A stretch of DNA of 64,000 bases. Origin: Tsuneonella flava. Its GTDB lineage: Bacteria; Pseudomonadota; Alphaproteobacteria; Sphingomonadales; Sphingomonadaceae. The notes under the pieces were generated by a model, which was not told the origin of the DNA, did not search any database, and saw only the letters and a program-made list of their open reading frames with translations. Below, in pieces: positions 37,967-46,540 of this stretch (position 1 is its first letter; the number at the start of each line of letters is the position of its first letter). A program made the translations under genes and the position numbers. The stretch is taken from positions 620,001 to 684,000 of the forward strand of contig NZ_PHSO01000004.1 in the NCBI RefSeq assembly GCF_002870965.1, in the 5' to 3' direction.

Positions 37967-38023
37967 ATATCCACAACGGCGGAACGAAAGCCACTTTACT
38001 CTGTTATCGACACGTTATCCACA
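37967..38023 (+). promoter_or_regulatory. cluster of three DnaA-box-like sites
   Basis: One perfect DnaA box TTATCCACA at 38015-38023, one with a single mismatch (TTATCGACA) at 38004-38012, and ATATCCACA at 37967-37975, all in the same orientation. They sit in a locally AT-rich stretch upstream of a small membrane-protein gene. They could control that gene or bind DnaA away from an origin. Confidence 0.45.
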
Positions 38024-38062
38024 GGCTACCCGCAGCATTGTGGACCAGCAAGGAAAAACGCC

Positions 38063-38350
38063 ATGATCGCCAGCTTGCTCACTATTCTGTTTGCTGCATC
38101 GGCCACGTTTGCCGCTCTCATCCTGATTGATGGGTTTTTGCGCGGGCGAAGTGCCTGGCATCGTTTGCATGCCGAATTAAAGACAGCAGACGCCTGGCAG
38201 GTTGCGGTTGTTCGACTGGAACAACAGGTTCAGATCGACCTGAACAATCAGAGTACACAACCTGTGCGAGCTATCATGGGAAATACCGGAAGAATGGTCC
38301 GGCGCGGCACACGTGTTATACGGCAGACTCAGCATCGCGCTGCCGCCTGA
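38063..38350 (+). CDS. small hypothetical membrane-anchored protein
   Basis: 95 residues starting at an ATG with AAGGAA eight bases ahead. One N-terminal membrane helix (about 2-25) is followed by a basic, Gln-rich tail. The open frame extends upstream, but that part contains the DnaA-box-like sites and no ribosome site. Its end overlaps the convergent pssA end by 35 bases. Function unknown. Confidence 0.6.
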   Translation: MIASLLTILFAASATFAALILIDGFLRGRSAWHRLHAELKTADAWQVAVVRLEQQVQIDLNNQSTQPVRAIMGNTGRMVRRGTRVIRQTQHRAAA

Positions 38351-39134
38351 TGCGGGCGTAGCGAAACACCGTGAATGGCATCAAGGCAAGATAGCCGGTG
38401 CAAATTGCAATCAGCGTCCACCACGGTTCCATCAGCAGGGCAGCGAATACCATCCCGACGACTGCGATAACTTCAAGACGCACATTTCGCCGCGGCCTTA
38501 ATGAAGTCCAGCTCAAAGTTGCCATATTGGAAATCATCAAAAAAGCGATCAGCGCTGTCCATCCCGCCACGGCCACCGGGTGACGGAAATCCTCCAGACC
38601 GGTGGCCATCCATAAATATATCGGCAGAAAGGCCAGCCCTGCCCCAACCGGCGCTGGCACACCTGTTAGAAAGCCCGCCGATTTGTGCGGCTGCTCATCG
38701 ACATCGATCATGGCGTTGAAGCGGGCCAGCCGCAATGCACAGCAAATGGCGAATGCAAGGCTGGCAAACCACCCAAGTCGCGGCAGGTCTTCCAGTGACC
38801 ACAGAAATAGAATCAGCGCAGGCGCCATGCCGAAACTCAGCGAATCTGCCAGACTGTCCAGTTCTGCGCCGAAGCGTGATTGCGCCTTGAGCAAGCGTGC
38901 GATGCGCCCGTCGATCCCATCGAGCAGACCCGCCACGAGAACCGCCAGAATCGCTTCCTTCCACATCCCGGCGATTGCGAAACGAATACCGGTAAGCCCT
39001 GAACATAGAGCGGCAGCGGTGATCGCGTTCGGTACAACGGCACGCAAAGCCAAACCGGATGCCCGCCCCCCCCGCATCAGCGACATTTCATCCTCAGCCG
39101 CCTTCGGGCCAACGCGGGGACGATCGTCTCCCAT
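38316..39134 (-). CDS. pssA: CDP-diacylglycerol-serine O-phosphatidyltransferase
   Basis: A 272-residue membrane enzyme making phosphatidylserine. The CDP-alcohol motif (Asp-Gly-x2-Gly-Arg then Gly-x3-Asp-x3-Asp, about residues 72-98) is nearly canonical, with Gly in the usual Ala position. Its start shares one base with the psd stop (TAATG), so pssA and psd form a two-gene phosphatidylethanolamine operon. Confidence 0.93.
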   Translation of the reverse strand: MGDDRPRVGPKAAEDEMSLMRGGRASGLALRAVVPNAITAAALCSGLTGIRFAIAGMWKEAILAVLVAGLLDGIDGRIARLLKAQSRFGAELDSLADSLSFGMAPALILFLWSLEDLPRLGWFASLAFAICCALRLARFNAMIDVDEQPHKSAGFLTGVPAPVGAGLAFLPIYLWMATGLEDFRHPVAVAGWTALIAFLMISNMATLSWTSLRPRRNVRLEVIAVVGMVFAALLMEPWWTLIAICTGYLALMPFTVFRYARIRRQRDAESAV

Positions 39135-39883
39135 TACTGGCTGACACCCTCGATCAGCGGCTGAGTACCAATATCGGCAAGCACAGTTTCACCCGCAATA
39201 ACGGTTTGGCCCAAAACAACGCGAGGTGAAGTTCCGGTCGGAAGGTACACATCAACCCGGCTACCGAACCGAATCAAGCCCACACGTTGCCCCACGGCAA
39301 TCATGTCGCCGGGCTTCACGAACGGTACAATTCTCCGTGCGACCAAGCCAGCAATCTGCGTAAAACCAATACTGACGCCGTCAGGCCGCTCGACCAAAAG
39401 ATGCTGCCGCTCGTTCTCCTCACTCGCCTTGTCCAGGTCGGCATTCATGAACTTGCCTGGCATATAGACCATGCGCCGCACAGTACCGCCAATCGGTGAC
39501 CGGTTAATGTGGACATCGAAGACGCTCATGAAAATCGACACGCGCGTGACCGGGCCTGCGGGAAGCCCTGTAGTGCCGCTGCCATCGTCACCCACCAGTT
39601 CCGCTGGAGGCTCCACCTGAGTGATCAACGACACCATACCATCGGCAGGGGAGACAATATATTTGTCATCCTGCGGCACGACCCTTTCAGGGTCGCGGAA
39701 AAAGGCAAGCACACCCAATGTCAAAAACGCCATCGGCCAGGCGATCGTTTCCCAGGCGAGAAACGCAGTCACCAAACTCGCGGCAGCGGTAATGAGGGCG
39801 AACTTGCGTCCTTCGGGATGGATCGAGGGCCATTGCCAACCCGCTTCACCCCGGCCCTGATTGTCGAGAATATCTCCGGCCAT
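39134..39883 (-). CDS. psd: phosphatidylserine decarboxylase proenzyme
   Basis: A 249-residue short-type PSD with a hydrophobic N-terminal segment (about 30-56). The self-processing site is Gly207-Ser208 in IRFGSRVDV, which generates the pyruvoyl group on the alpha chain. It turns phosphatidylserine into phosphatidylethanolamine. Upstream partner of pssA in the same operon. Confidence 0.94.
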   Translation of the reverse strand: MAGDILDNQGRGEAGWQWPSIHPEGRKFALITAAASLVTAFLAWETIAWPMAFLTLGVLAFFRDPERVVPQDDKYIVSPADGMVSLITQVEPPAELVGDDGSGTTGLPAGPVTRVSIFMSVFDVHINRSPIGGTVRRMVYMPGKFMNADLDKASEENERQHLLVERPDGVSIGFTQIAGLVARRIVPFVKPGDMIAVGQRVGLIRFGSRVDVYLPTGTSPRVVLGQTVIAGETVLADIGTQPLIEGVSQ

Positions 39884-39948
39884 GCGACGTCACTTAGGCG
39901 GTGCGCGCGCCAGTCACAAGCGAAACCGGCGCAAACGCCGCCCTGCGA

Positions 39949-41079
39949 TCAGTCAGTTTTTCTCACAAAGACCGTCCCAACGGAATAACCCGCGCCGAAA
40001 CTACAGATCAGTCCGGTATCTCCGCCAACAAGGTCGGAATTGTGTTTGTGAAATGCGATAATCGATCCTGCGCTAGACGTATTTGCATAGGTATCGAGCA
40101 CGGTCGGGCTTTCATCGCCATCAGCTTCGTGTCCCAGCACTCGGTGCGCGATCAACCTATTCATCCCGGCATTGGCCTGATGCAGCCAGAGGCGCCGCAA
40201 CGAATGCGGATCGATCTGCAAGCGCTCCGTCTCTTGCAGGATCAGTGCCGAAACCATCGGAACCACTTCCTTGAACACCTTGCGTCCTTCCTGCACGAAT
40301 AGCTTGTCTGGATCAGATGCCGTTTCAGGAGCGGCTCTGTTGAGAAAGCCAAAGTTGTTGCGGATGTTGTTCGAAAACACCGTTTTCAGCTTGGTGCCGA
40401 GAATTTCCCAATGGTTCTCCGGCGCGATGGCCGCGTCTTCCACCAGAACAGCCGTCGCCACATCGCCGAAAATGAAATGGCTGTCCCGATCGCGCCAATT
40501 AAGATGCCCGCTGGTAATTTCCGGGCTTACCACCAGAACACTGCGTGCATTTCCCGCGCGAACATAATCCGCAGCGGTCTGGATGCCGAACGTTGCCGAC
40601 GAACAGGCAACATTCATATCGAACCCGAAACCGTCGATACCCAATGCCTGCTGAATCTCGATTGCCATTGCCGGATAGGGGCGCTGCATATTAGACGCAG
40701 CGCATAACACCGCATCGACATCGGCCGGGGCTCGCCCTGCAGCCTCCAACGCTTGTTGCGCCGCCTTAACGCCAATTTCCGCCATGATCGAAAGCTGTTC
40801 GTTATCGCGCTCCGCGATGCGAGGGCACATAATCTCCGGGTCGAGGATCGAAGCCTTGTCGATTACGTGCCGGGCCTTGATCCCACTCGCCTTTTCGATG
40901 AACTCAACCGAACTGGGCTGGAGCGGGTCAATATCTCCCATGCCAATAGCGGCGGCATGTGCTTCGTTATACCTAGCGACATATTCGTTGAAGCTCTCGA
41001 CAAGTTCGGCGTTCGAGATGCTTTCCGGCGGAGTGTAGAGCCCGGTGGCAGCGATAACAGGTCGGTTTGTCCAGTTCAT
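39949..41079 (-). CDS. beta-ketoacyl-ACP synthase III-like (thiolase-fold) enzyme
   Basis: 376 residues from the ATG at 41079. The KAS III triad is Cys159 (ACSSATFG), His300 (WLHQAN) and Asn333 (YANTSSAG). The protein is longer than FabH of housekeeping fatty acid synthesis (about 320) and has no fab neighbours, so it may start from an unusual acyl-CoA or make a special lipid. It lies 65 bases upstream of psd. The substrate is unknown. Confidence 0.87.
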   Translation of the reverse strand: MNWTNRPVIAATGLYTPPESISNAELVESFNEYVARYNEAHAAAIGMGDIDPLQPSSVEFIEKASGIKARHVIDKASILDPEIMCPRIAERDNEQLSIMAEIGVKAAQQALEAAGRAPADVDAVLCAASNMQRPYPAMAIEIQQALGIDGFGFDMNVACSSATFGIQTAADYVRAGNARSVLVVSPEITSGHLNWRDRDSHFIFGDVATAVLVEDAAIAPENHWEILGTKLKTVFSNNIRNNFGFLNRAAPETASDPDKLFVQEGRKVFKEVVPMVSALILQETERLQIDPHSLRRLWLHQANAGMNRLIAHRVLGHEADGDESPTVLDTYANTSSAGSIIAFHKHNSDLVGGDTGLICSFGAGYSVGTVFVRKTD

Positions 41080-41404
41080 CCCGCGAGGGTTAGGCCTGCA
41101 AAAATCCCAGAGCAAGACCCTCTGCATGCCAGATAACAGGATCGCGAATCCACCCGTCAGATCCCCAAATCTGTCATTCAATCGCATCGTATCTGGTGAA
41201 AAATGGCACTTTTGGGGCAAGCCTGTCTTTTTTTTGCCCAAATTCCTATATCAACGGCATGTTGATTTTATTTAGTTTTTCCCACTTCCGGCAGATTTTT
41301 GGGTGACTGATCGCTAATTTTGCAATCGACAAATCGTGCGACTGTCGGCAAACCGGCGCCGCCTCGCAGCCTCTGCGTGCGAGTGAAGACAAGGGGATTA
41401 CCTA
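41080..41404. other. intergenic region between the KAS III gene and a lipoprotein gene
   Basis: 325 bases upstream of two divergent genes, with no plausible gene. A 6-bp inverted repeat ATCAAC/GTTGAT (41250-41255 and 41261-41266) stands in a T-rich stretch and could be a terminator on the plus strand or an operator for the KAS III gene. Otherwise I see no motif. Confidence 0.45.
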
Positions 41405-41590
41405 ATGAAGAAGTCGATTCTCGCAGTTTCGGGCCTTGCTCTGGCCCTGACCCTTTCGGCCTGTGGCAAGAAGGAAGAAGCTCCGGTTGATACCGCTTCG
41501 GCTGTCGCCAGCGACGTCGCCAGCGACACCGCGAGCGATGCCGCTTCGATGGCTCCGGCCAGCGATGCCGCCAGCGAAGCTGCCAAGTAA
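41405..41590 (+). CDS. small Ala/Ser/Asp-rich lipoprotein
   Basis: 61 residues. Signal peptide with lipobox LSAC (Cys20 would be lipidated). The mature part is low-complexity, built of Ala, Ser and Asp in repeated SDxAS units, ending EAAK. AAGGGG lies nine bases before the ATG. A strong 18-bp inverted repeat follows the stop. Such short lipoproteins are common and uncharacterised. Confidence 0.7.
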   Translation: MKKSILAVSGLALALTLSACGKKEEAPVDTASAVASDVASDTASDAASMAPASDAASEAAK

Positions 41591-41593
41591 GTT

Positions 41594-41645
41594 CTATCCG
41601 ACCGGTTACCTGTAGCGATTTGGCAAACAGGTAACCGGTCGATAG
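41594..41645. terminator. long inverted repeat after the lipoprotein gene
   Basis: CTATC plus GACCGGTTACCTG (41594-41612, one bulged C) pairs with CAGGTAACCGGTC plus GATAG (41628-41645), 18 base pairs around a 15-base loop. It starts three bases after the lipoprotein stop. No T-tract follows, so it may stabilise the mRNA 3' end rather than terminate by itself. Confidence 0.6.
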
Positions 41646-41870
41646 TTCGTCAGAAGCGCGACTGCCGAACTTTATTGCTGCACCATGCAATGACACGGTG
41701 CCAGCCAAGCGTATATACCTGCAATATTACGGCAATAATTAGATTTGCCGCCCCACCCCCGGAAAATCCGACAACTGAGATTCGCCCGCCTACCAATAGC
41801 GCGGACGTAAACCGGTGCGCTTGTGCGGGTCGCGCCCACCGCAAAGCCATTCGTCACTGCGATGAAGAAG

Positions 41871-41956
41871 TGGTGGACAGGGCTGGATTCGAACCAGCGT
41901 ACGCTTGCGCGGGCAGATTTACAGTCTGCTGCCTTTAACCACTCGGCCACCTGTCC
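41871..41956 (-). tRNA. tRNA-Tyr (GTA anticodon)
   Basis: The minus strand gives an 86-base type II tRNA: acceptor GGACAGG/CCTGTCC with encoded CCA (41873-41871), D arm, anticodon stem GCAGA/TCTGC with loop CTGTAAA (anticodon GTA), a long variable arm and T arm CTGG-TTCGAAT-CCAG. The long variable arm fits bacterial tRNA-Tyr. Confidence 0.96.
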
Positions 41957-42112
41957 ACACAGGGCATCGTTTCTGGCGATGAAAAAAGCCCCCGCATCGG
42001 GGGCTGCCAGCCGAGAGGCGCCCCAATGGCGAACCCTTGCTTGCCTGTCAATGGGGCGGGTGGCAGGAGGCGCGATAAGTTTCCACATCATCGCATCGTA
42101 CAAGGAGAAAAA

Positions 42113-42904
42113 ATGGCCAAGGGTGATCGAAAGCGCGCTATGCGTGGCCGCGCGGGCCGGATGCAGGGCGGGCGTGGATCGGGGCGCGCCGGTGCCGGGC
42201 AAGTTCGCCTGTGGGGCCGCCACGCTGTCGAAGCAGCGCTGATGAATCCCGAACGGCAACACCGCAAGCTGTGGGCCACGAGGGAGGGCATCGAGTCTCT
42301 TGACGGGGAGCTGCCAGCAGACTTCCCGGTTGAATATGCCGATGCCCATGACCTGGCTCGTCTGGTAGCCCGGGATGCGCCCCATCAGGGGCTCGTGCTT
42401 GAATGCGCGCCTTTGGAGGACGTATTTCTGGCCGATGTTATTGCTGAATCCGAAGGCCCTGTGCTGGTTCTCGATCAGGTGACCGATCCGCACAATGTTG
42501 GGGCAATACTGCGATCGGCAGCAGCCTTCAGTGCAGCGGCAATCGTTACACAGGATCGCCATGCACCGGGAGAGTCGGGCGTGTTGGCCAAATCGGCCTC
42601 GGGTGCATTGGAAATCGTGCCATGGGTCCGTGTCGTCAATCTGGCGCGGACGCTCGACGAACTGGCAGAAGCAGGCTTCTGGCGGATTGGGCTGGCAGGT
42701 GAAACAGACGCGACCTTAGCAGAAGCACTTCCAGCCGGACGAGTCGCTTTGGTGTTGGGCGCGGAAGGCGAAGGGATGCGTCAGAATATCGCCGCCCATT
42801 GCGACGCACTCGCCAGACTGCCAATTTCCGATGCAATGGAAAGCCTGAACGTGTCCAATGCTGCCGCCATCGCCCTTTACGCGGTCGCGGCGCGATCTAC
42901 TTGA
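42113..42904 (+). CDS. rlmB: 23S rRNA (guanosine-2'-O-)-methyltransferase
   Basis: 263 residues from the ATG at 42113, which is preceded by AAGGAG. The basic N-terminal tail, small substrate-binding domain (LWGRHAVEAAL) and SpoU methyltransferase with trefoil-knot motifs (DPHNVGAILRSA; LGAEGEGM; ESLNVSNAAAIALY near the end) are typical of RlmB, which methylates G2251 of 23S rRNA. Confidence 0.93.
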   Translation: MAKGDRKRAMRGRAGRMQGGRGSGRAGAGQVRLWGRHAVEAALMNPERQHRKLWATREGIESLDGELPADFPVEYADAHDLARLVARDAPHQGLVLECAPLEDVFLADVIAESEGPVLVLDQVTDPHNVGAILRSAAAFSAAAIVTQDRHAPGESGVLAKSASGALEIVPWVRVVNLARTLDELAEAGFWRIGLAGETDATLAEALPAGRVALVLGAEGEGMRQNIAAHCDALARLPISDAMESLNVSNAAAIALYAVAARST

Positions 42905-42944
42905 GGTAATGTTGCGCGCCATTGGCAAGTCGGCCCAATGGAAC

Positions 42945-42982
42945 AAAAAAGGCGCAGCAACTCCATCGGAAGTTGCTGCGCC
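42945..42982 (-). terminator. intrinsic terminator of hup
   Basis: GGCGCAGCAACT (42951-42962) pairs perfectly with AGTTGCTGCGCC (42971-42982), 12 bp with an 8-base loop. Reading the minus strand it is followed by six Ts (42950-42945), about 25 bases after the hup stop; it also faces the convergent rlmB. Confidence 0.92.
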
Positions 42983-43006
42983 TCTATTCGCGAAGGAGAG
43001 GAACAG

Positions 43007-43279
43007 TTAGTTGACCGAATCCTTCAAACCCTTACCTGCCTTGAACTTAGGCTGATTAGAGGCCTTGATCGTCATAGGCTCCCCAGTGCGCGGATTGCGC
43101 CCGGTCGATGCCTTGCGGCGCGCCACAGTGAAAGTGCCAAATCCGACCAGACGGACCTCGTCGCCGTTCTTCAGAGCTTTGGTGATGGAATCGAATACCG
43201 CTTCGACTGCACTGGCCGCATCGCCTTTCGAAAGACCGGCAGTTTCCGCAACTGTGCCGATCAGATCATTCTTGTTCAT
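43007..43279 (-). CDS. hup: DNA-binding protein HU
   Basis: A 90-residue HU-beta-type nucleoid protein: MNKNDLIGTVAE opening, GFGTFTVARRKASTGRNPRTG with the beta-arm Pro (about 46-66), and a basic end. It bends and wraps DNA. It follows lon on the same strand, as in many proteobacteria, with a 234-base gap that should hold its own promoter, and ends at a strong terminator. Confidence 0.96.
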   Translation of the reverse strand: MNKNDLIGTVAETAGLSKGDAASAVEAVFDSITKALKNGDEVRLVGFGTFTVARRKASTGRNPRTGEPMTIKASNQPKFKAGKGLKDSVN

Positions 43280-43513
43280 CCGCTAAACCCCCAATGAATT
43301 TCCTGTCGCAGTACCGTCGCAATATCGACAGCAAAGGAATCGCTCACGCGAAGCCGCGAAGTTGAGAGATTTTTTGTCCGTGAGTCAAAGACAAATGGGC
43401 CTTTGATCTATTGTTCGTCTCACTTTACGCCCATTCAGACGATACAGGAATGGAGCAACCTCTGTCCCTCCCACGGATCGCCGGGAGCACATGCTGCGCT
43501 CCTCGGAGAGCGC

Positions 43514-45901
43514 TCAATGCGGTCGCGCAACTTCTCCGGATGATGGCACTGGCTGGCTGGCAAGATCATCCGCCTCACTCCAGTCGATCGATTCGAGTGG
43601 AGAAACCAATGCCAGCTCCAGCACCCGATCGACATGGGAAACCGGAATGATCTCCAGCCCGTCTGTGATGGTCTGCGGAATTTCCACCAGATCTTTCACA
43701 TTCTCCTCGGGGATCAACACAGTTTTGATTCCGCCACGAAGCGCCGCAAGCAGCTTTTCCTTCAGCCCACCGATTGCCAGCACCCGGCCACGCAATGTGA
43801 CCTCCCCAGTCATCGCTACATCTGGCCGCACCGCAACTCCGCTCAGCGTCGAAACGATTGAGGTGACCATGCCGACGCCCGCGCTCGGCCCGTCTTTGGG
43901 GACAGCGCCTTCGGGCAAGTGGATGTGGATATTGCGACGCTGGAATATCGACGGCTTAATGCCATAGGCAGGCGCGCGCGCCTTCACGAAGCTGAACGCA
44001 GCGGCAACGCTCTCGTTCATCACTTCGCCCAGTTTGCCGGTGGTTTTGATCTCACCCTTGCCCGGCGTGGTAACGCTTTCGATGGTCAGCAGTTCGCCGC
44101 CCACTTCGGTCCACGCCAGACCGGTGACTGCCCCGACCTGCGCCTCTTCTTCGCTCATACCGTGTTTGAACTTACGAACCCCGGCAAATTCACCAAGGTT
44201 GTCAGGCGTAACGATGACGCTTTCCGCTTTTTTCTCAATAATTTTGCGGAGACTTTTACGGGCCAGTCGCGCAATTTCGCGTTCCAGTGTACGCACGCCC
44301 GCCTCGCGAGTGTAGTAACGGATCAGATCGCGCATCGCGGCTTCCGTTACAGCGAACTCACCCTCTTTCAGGCCGTGCGCGTCGATCTGTTTGGGCAGCA
44401 GATGACGGGTGGCAATTTCCACCTTTTCATCTTCAGTGTAGCCTTCAAGACGGATAATCTCCATCCGATCGAGCAGCGGCTGCGGCAGATTGAGGCTATT
44501 GGCTGTCGTCACGAACATGATATCCGACAGGTCGAGATCGAGTTCCAGATAGTGATCCTGGAACTTGCTGTTCTGTTCCGGGTCAAGCACTTCGAGCAGC
44601 GCCGACGCCGGATCACCGCGGAAATCCTGCCCTAGTTTGTCGATTTCGTCGAGCAGGAACAGGGGATTGCTGGCCCCTGCCTTCTTGAGATTGGACACGA
44701 TCTTGCCCGGCAGCGAGCCGATGTAGGTGCGCCTGTGGCCGCGGATTTCGGCTTCGTCGCGCACACCGCCCAGCGACTGACGGACAAATTCGCGCCCGGT
44801 TGCCTTGGCAATCGATTTGCCGAGCGAAGTCTTCCCGACACCCGGCGGGCCGACGAGGCACAGGATCGGCCCCTTCAGCTTATTGGTGCGCGCCTGAACC
44901 GCGAGGTATTCGATGATCCGGTCTTTCACCTTTTCCAAGGCATAGTGATCGGCATCGAGCACGGCCTGCGCCTTGCCAATATCCTTGTTGATCCGGCTCT
45001 TCTTACCCCACGGCAGACCGAGCAACACATCGAGATAGTTGCGGATTACGGTCGCTTCCGCGCTCATTGGCTGCATGGTCTTGAGCTTTTTCAGCTCGCT
45101 GTCTGCTTTCGCGCGGGCTTCCTTGCTCAACTTGGTTTTAGCGATCTTCTCGGTCAGCTCAGCAATTTCATCGCCATCTTCACCGTCGCCGCCACCCAGC
45201 TCGCTCTGAATCGCCTTCAGCTGTTCGTTGAGGTAATATTCGCGCTGAGTCTTTTCCATTTGCCGCTTCACACGACCGCGAATTTTGCGCTCCACCTGAA
45301 GGACAGACAGTTCGCCTTCCATGAAGGACATCACCATTCCGAGCCGTTTGAGCGGATCGCGTTCGGTCAAAACAGCTTGTTTGTCCGATACTTTGGCGCC
45401 GACCGCAGCAGCAATTGTGTCCGCCAGTTCCCCGGCGTCGTCAATCTCCGCCAGTTCCGCACCGGCACCTTCGCCAATCTTCTTGTTCAGTTTGGCATAT
45501 TCGCCGAATTGTTCGACGACCTGTCGCATCATGGCCACGACTTCGCTGCCCGCCGCAGTTTCCGGCTCTGTAATGGCTACGTCCGCCAGATAATACCCGC
45601 CTTCGCGGCGTATAGACACCAATTCCGCGCGCGCGCCGCCTTCGACAAGCACGCGCACAGTGCCGTCGGGCATTTTAAGAAGTTGCAGCACCTGCGCCAC
45701 CACGCCGACATCGTACAGATCGTCCTGAACGGGATCGTCGCAACCAGGTTCGAGCTGCGCGACAAGAACGATATCCTTGTCGCCCTCCATCGCCGCTTCC
45801 AGTGCAGCCACCGATTTATCGCGGCCAACGAACAGCGAAACCACTTGTCCGGGGAAGACAACAATATCGCGAAGAGGAAGGAGCGGGAAAGAATGAGTCA
45901 T
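43514..45901 (-). CDS. lon: ATP-dependent protease Lon
   Basis: A 795-residue Lon: N-terminal substrate domain starting [17 protein letters not shown]+ module with [13 protein letters not shown], and C-terminal serine protease with catalytic Ser673 in KDGPSAG and the distal lysine in [14 protein letters not shown]. It degrades misfolded and regulatory proteins. The ATG at 45901 is the canonical start; the frame upstream lacks homology. Confidence 0.96.
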   Translation of the reverse strand: MTHSFPLLPLRDIVVFPGQVVSLFVGRDKSVAALEAAMEGDKDIVLVAQLEPGCDDPVQDDLYDVGVVAQVLQLLKMPDGTVRVLVEGGARAELVSIRREGGYYLADVAITEPETAAGSEVVAMMRQVVEQFGEYAKLNKKIGEGAGAELAEIDDAGELADTIAAAVGAKVSDKQAVLTERDPLKRLGMVMSFMEGELSVLQVERKIRGRVKRQMEKTQREYYLNEQLKAIQSELGGGDGEDGDEIAELTEKIAKTKLSKEARAKADSELKKLKTMQPMSAEATVIRNYLDVLLGLPWGKKSRINKDIGKAQAVLDADHYALEKVKDRIIEYLAVQARTNKLKGPILCLVGPPGVGKTSLGKSIAKATGREFVRQSLGGVRDEAEIRGHRRTYIGSLPGKIVSNLKKAGASNPLFLLDEIDKLGQDFRGDPASALLEVLDPEQNSKFQDHYLELDLDLSDIMFVTTANSLNLPQPLLDRMEIIRLEGYTEDEKVEIATRHLLPKQIDAHGLKEGEFAVTEAAMRDLIRYYTREAGVRTLEREIARLARKSLRKIIEKKAESVIVTPDNLGEFAGVRKFKHGMSEEEAQVGAVTGLAWTEVGGELLTIESVTTPGKGEIKTTGKLGEVMNESVAAAFSFVKARAPAYGIKPSIFQRRNIHIHLPEGAVPKDGPSAGVGMVTSIVSTLSGVAVRPDVAMTGEVTLRGRVLAIGGLKEKLLAALRGGIKTVLIPEENVKDLVEIPQTITDGLEIIPVSHVDRVLELALVSPLESIDWSEADDLASQPVPSSGEVARPH

Positions 45902-46142
45902 AAAAACAATCCATTTGCGATGTGGATTCGGGTCGGAACACATCGGTTTTGCAGGATATGGGTGCACCACCGGCCGCTCGCAATGGCGTAACAAGCCTTA
46001 GCTGTGGAAGTGGCGCTGTTGACCTGATGTTATGGAGGGCGCTCTCGCGGCCGCGCTGGTTTCACAGATCAGCGCGCTGAGCGGAATCATCGGCGCAACC
46101 GGCAGGGCCATCGCGCGCATTGTCATTGAGAACACTCCCGCC

Positions 46143-46174
46143 CCTGCCTCCCGAACCACCGTCGGGAAGGCAGG
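46143..46174. terminator. hairpin between ybaB and lon
   Basis: CCTGCC-TCCCGA (46143-46154) pairs with TCGGGA-AGGCAGG (46162-46174) with one bulged base. It sits 25 bases after ybaB on the minus strand and about 240 bases before lon. No T-tract follows, so termination is only possible, not shown. Confidence 0.4.
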
Positions 46175-46198
46175 AGGCGCGAGCGGGGCGAAAGGGAG

Positions 46199-46540
46199 TC
46201 AGCCCATGCCCGGCAGGTTGAAACCGGGCGGCAGGCCCATACCCGACTGAATTTTCTGCATTTCATCGTTAGCCACACGATCCGCTTTACCGCGCGCATC
46301 GTTGAATGCAGCTGTCACGAGATCTTCCAGCATCCCTTTTTCTTCCAGCTTCATCAAGCTGTCGTCGATCGAGACACCCATGATGCGCCCTTTGGCCGAA
46401 CAGCGGATTTTCACCAGCCCGCCACCGGCGGAACCTTCCACTTCGATTGCATCGAGTTTTGCCTGAGCATCGCCCATTTGCTGCTGTATCGTCTCAGCCG
46501 CCTTCTGTGCGGCCTGGATCATTTCTTCCATCGATTTCAT
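46199..46540 (-). CDS. YbaB/EbfC nucleoid-associated protein
   Basis: A 113-residue YbaB: MEEMIQAAQKAAETIQQQM opening and the conserved VEGSAGGGLVKI then GRIMGVSIDDSL. It forms tweezer-like dimers that bind DNA. It follows dnaX with a 4-base overlap; that dnaX-ybaB pair is conserved widely (with recR often next, absent here). Confidence 0.93.
   Translation of the reverse strand: MKSMEEMIQAAQKAAETIQQQMGDAQAKLDAIEVEGSAGGGLVKIRCSAKGRIMGVSIDDSLMKLEEKGMLEDLVTAAFNDARGKADRVANDEMQKIQSGMGLPPGFNLPGMG

Noticed and set aside
37832-38062. Chromosomal replication origin
   Set aside because: Three DnaA-like boxes alone, without a recognised origin gene neighbourhood or skew data, are not enough for an oriC call.
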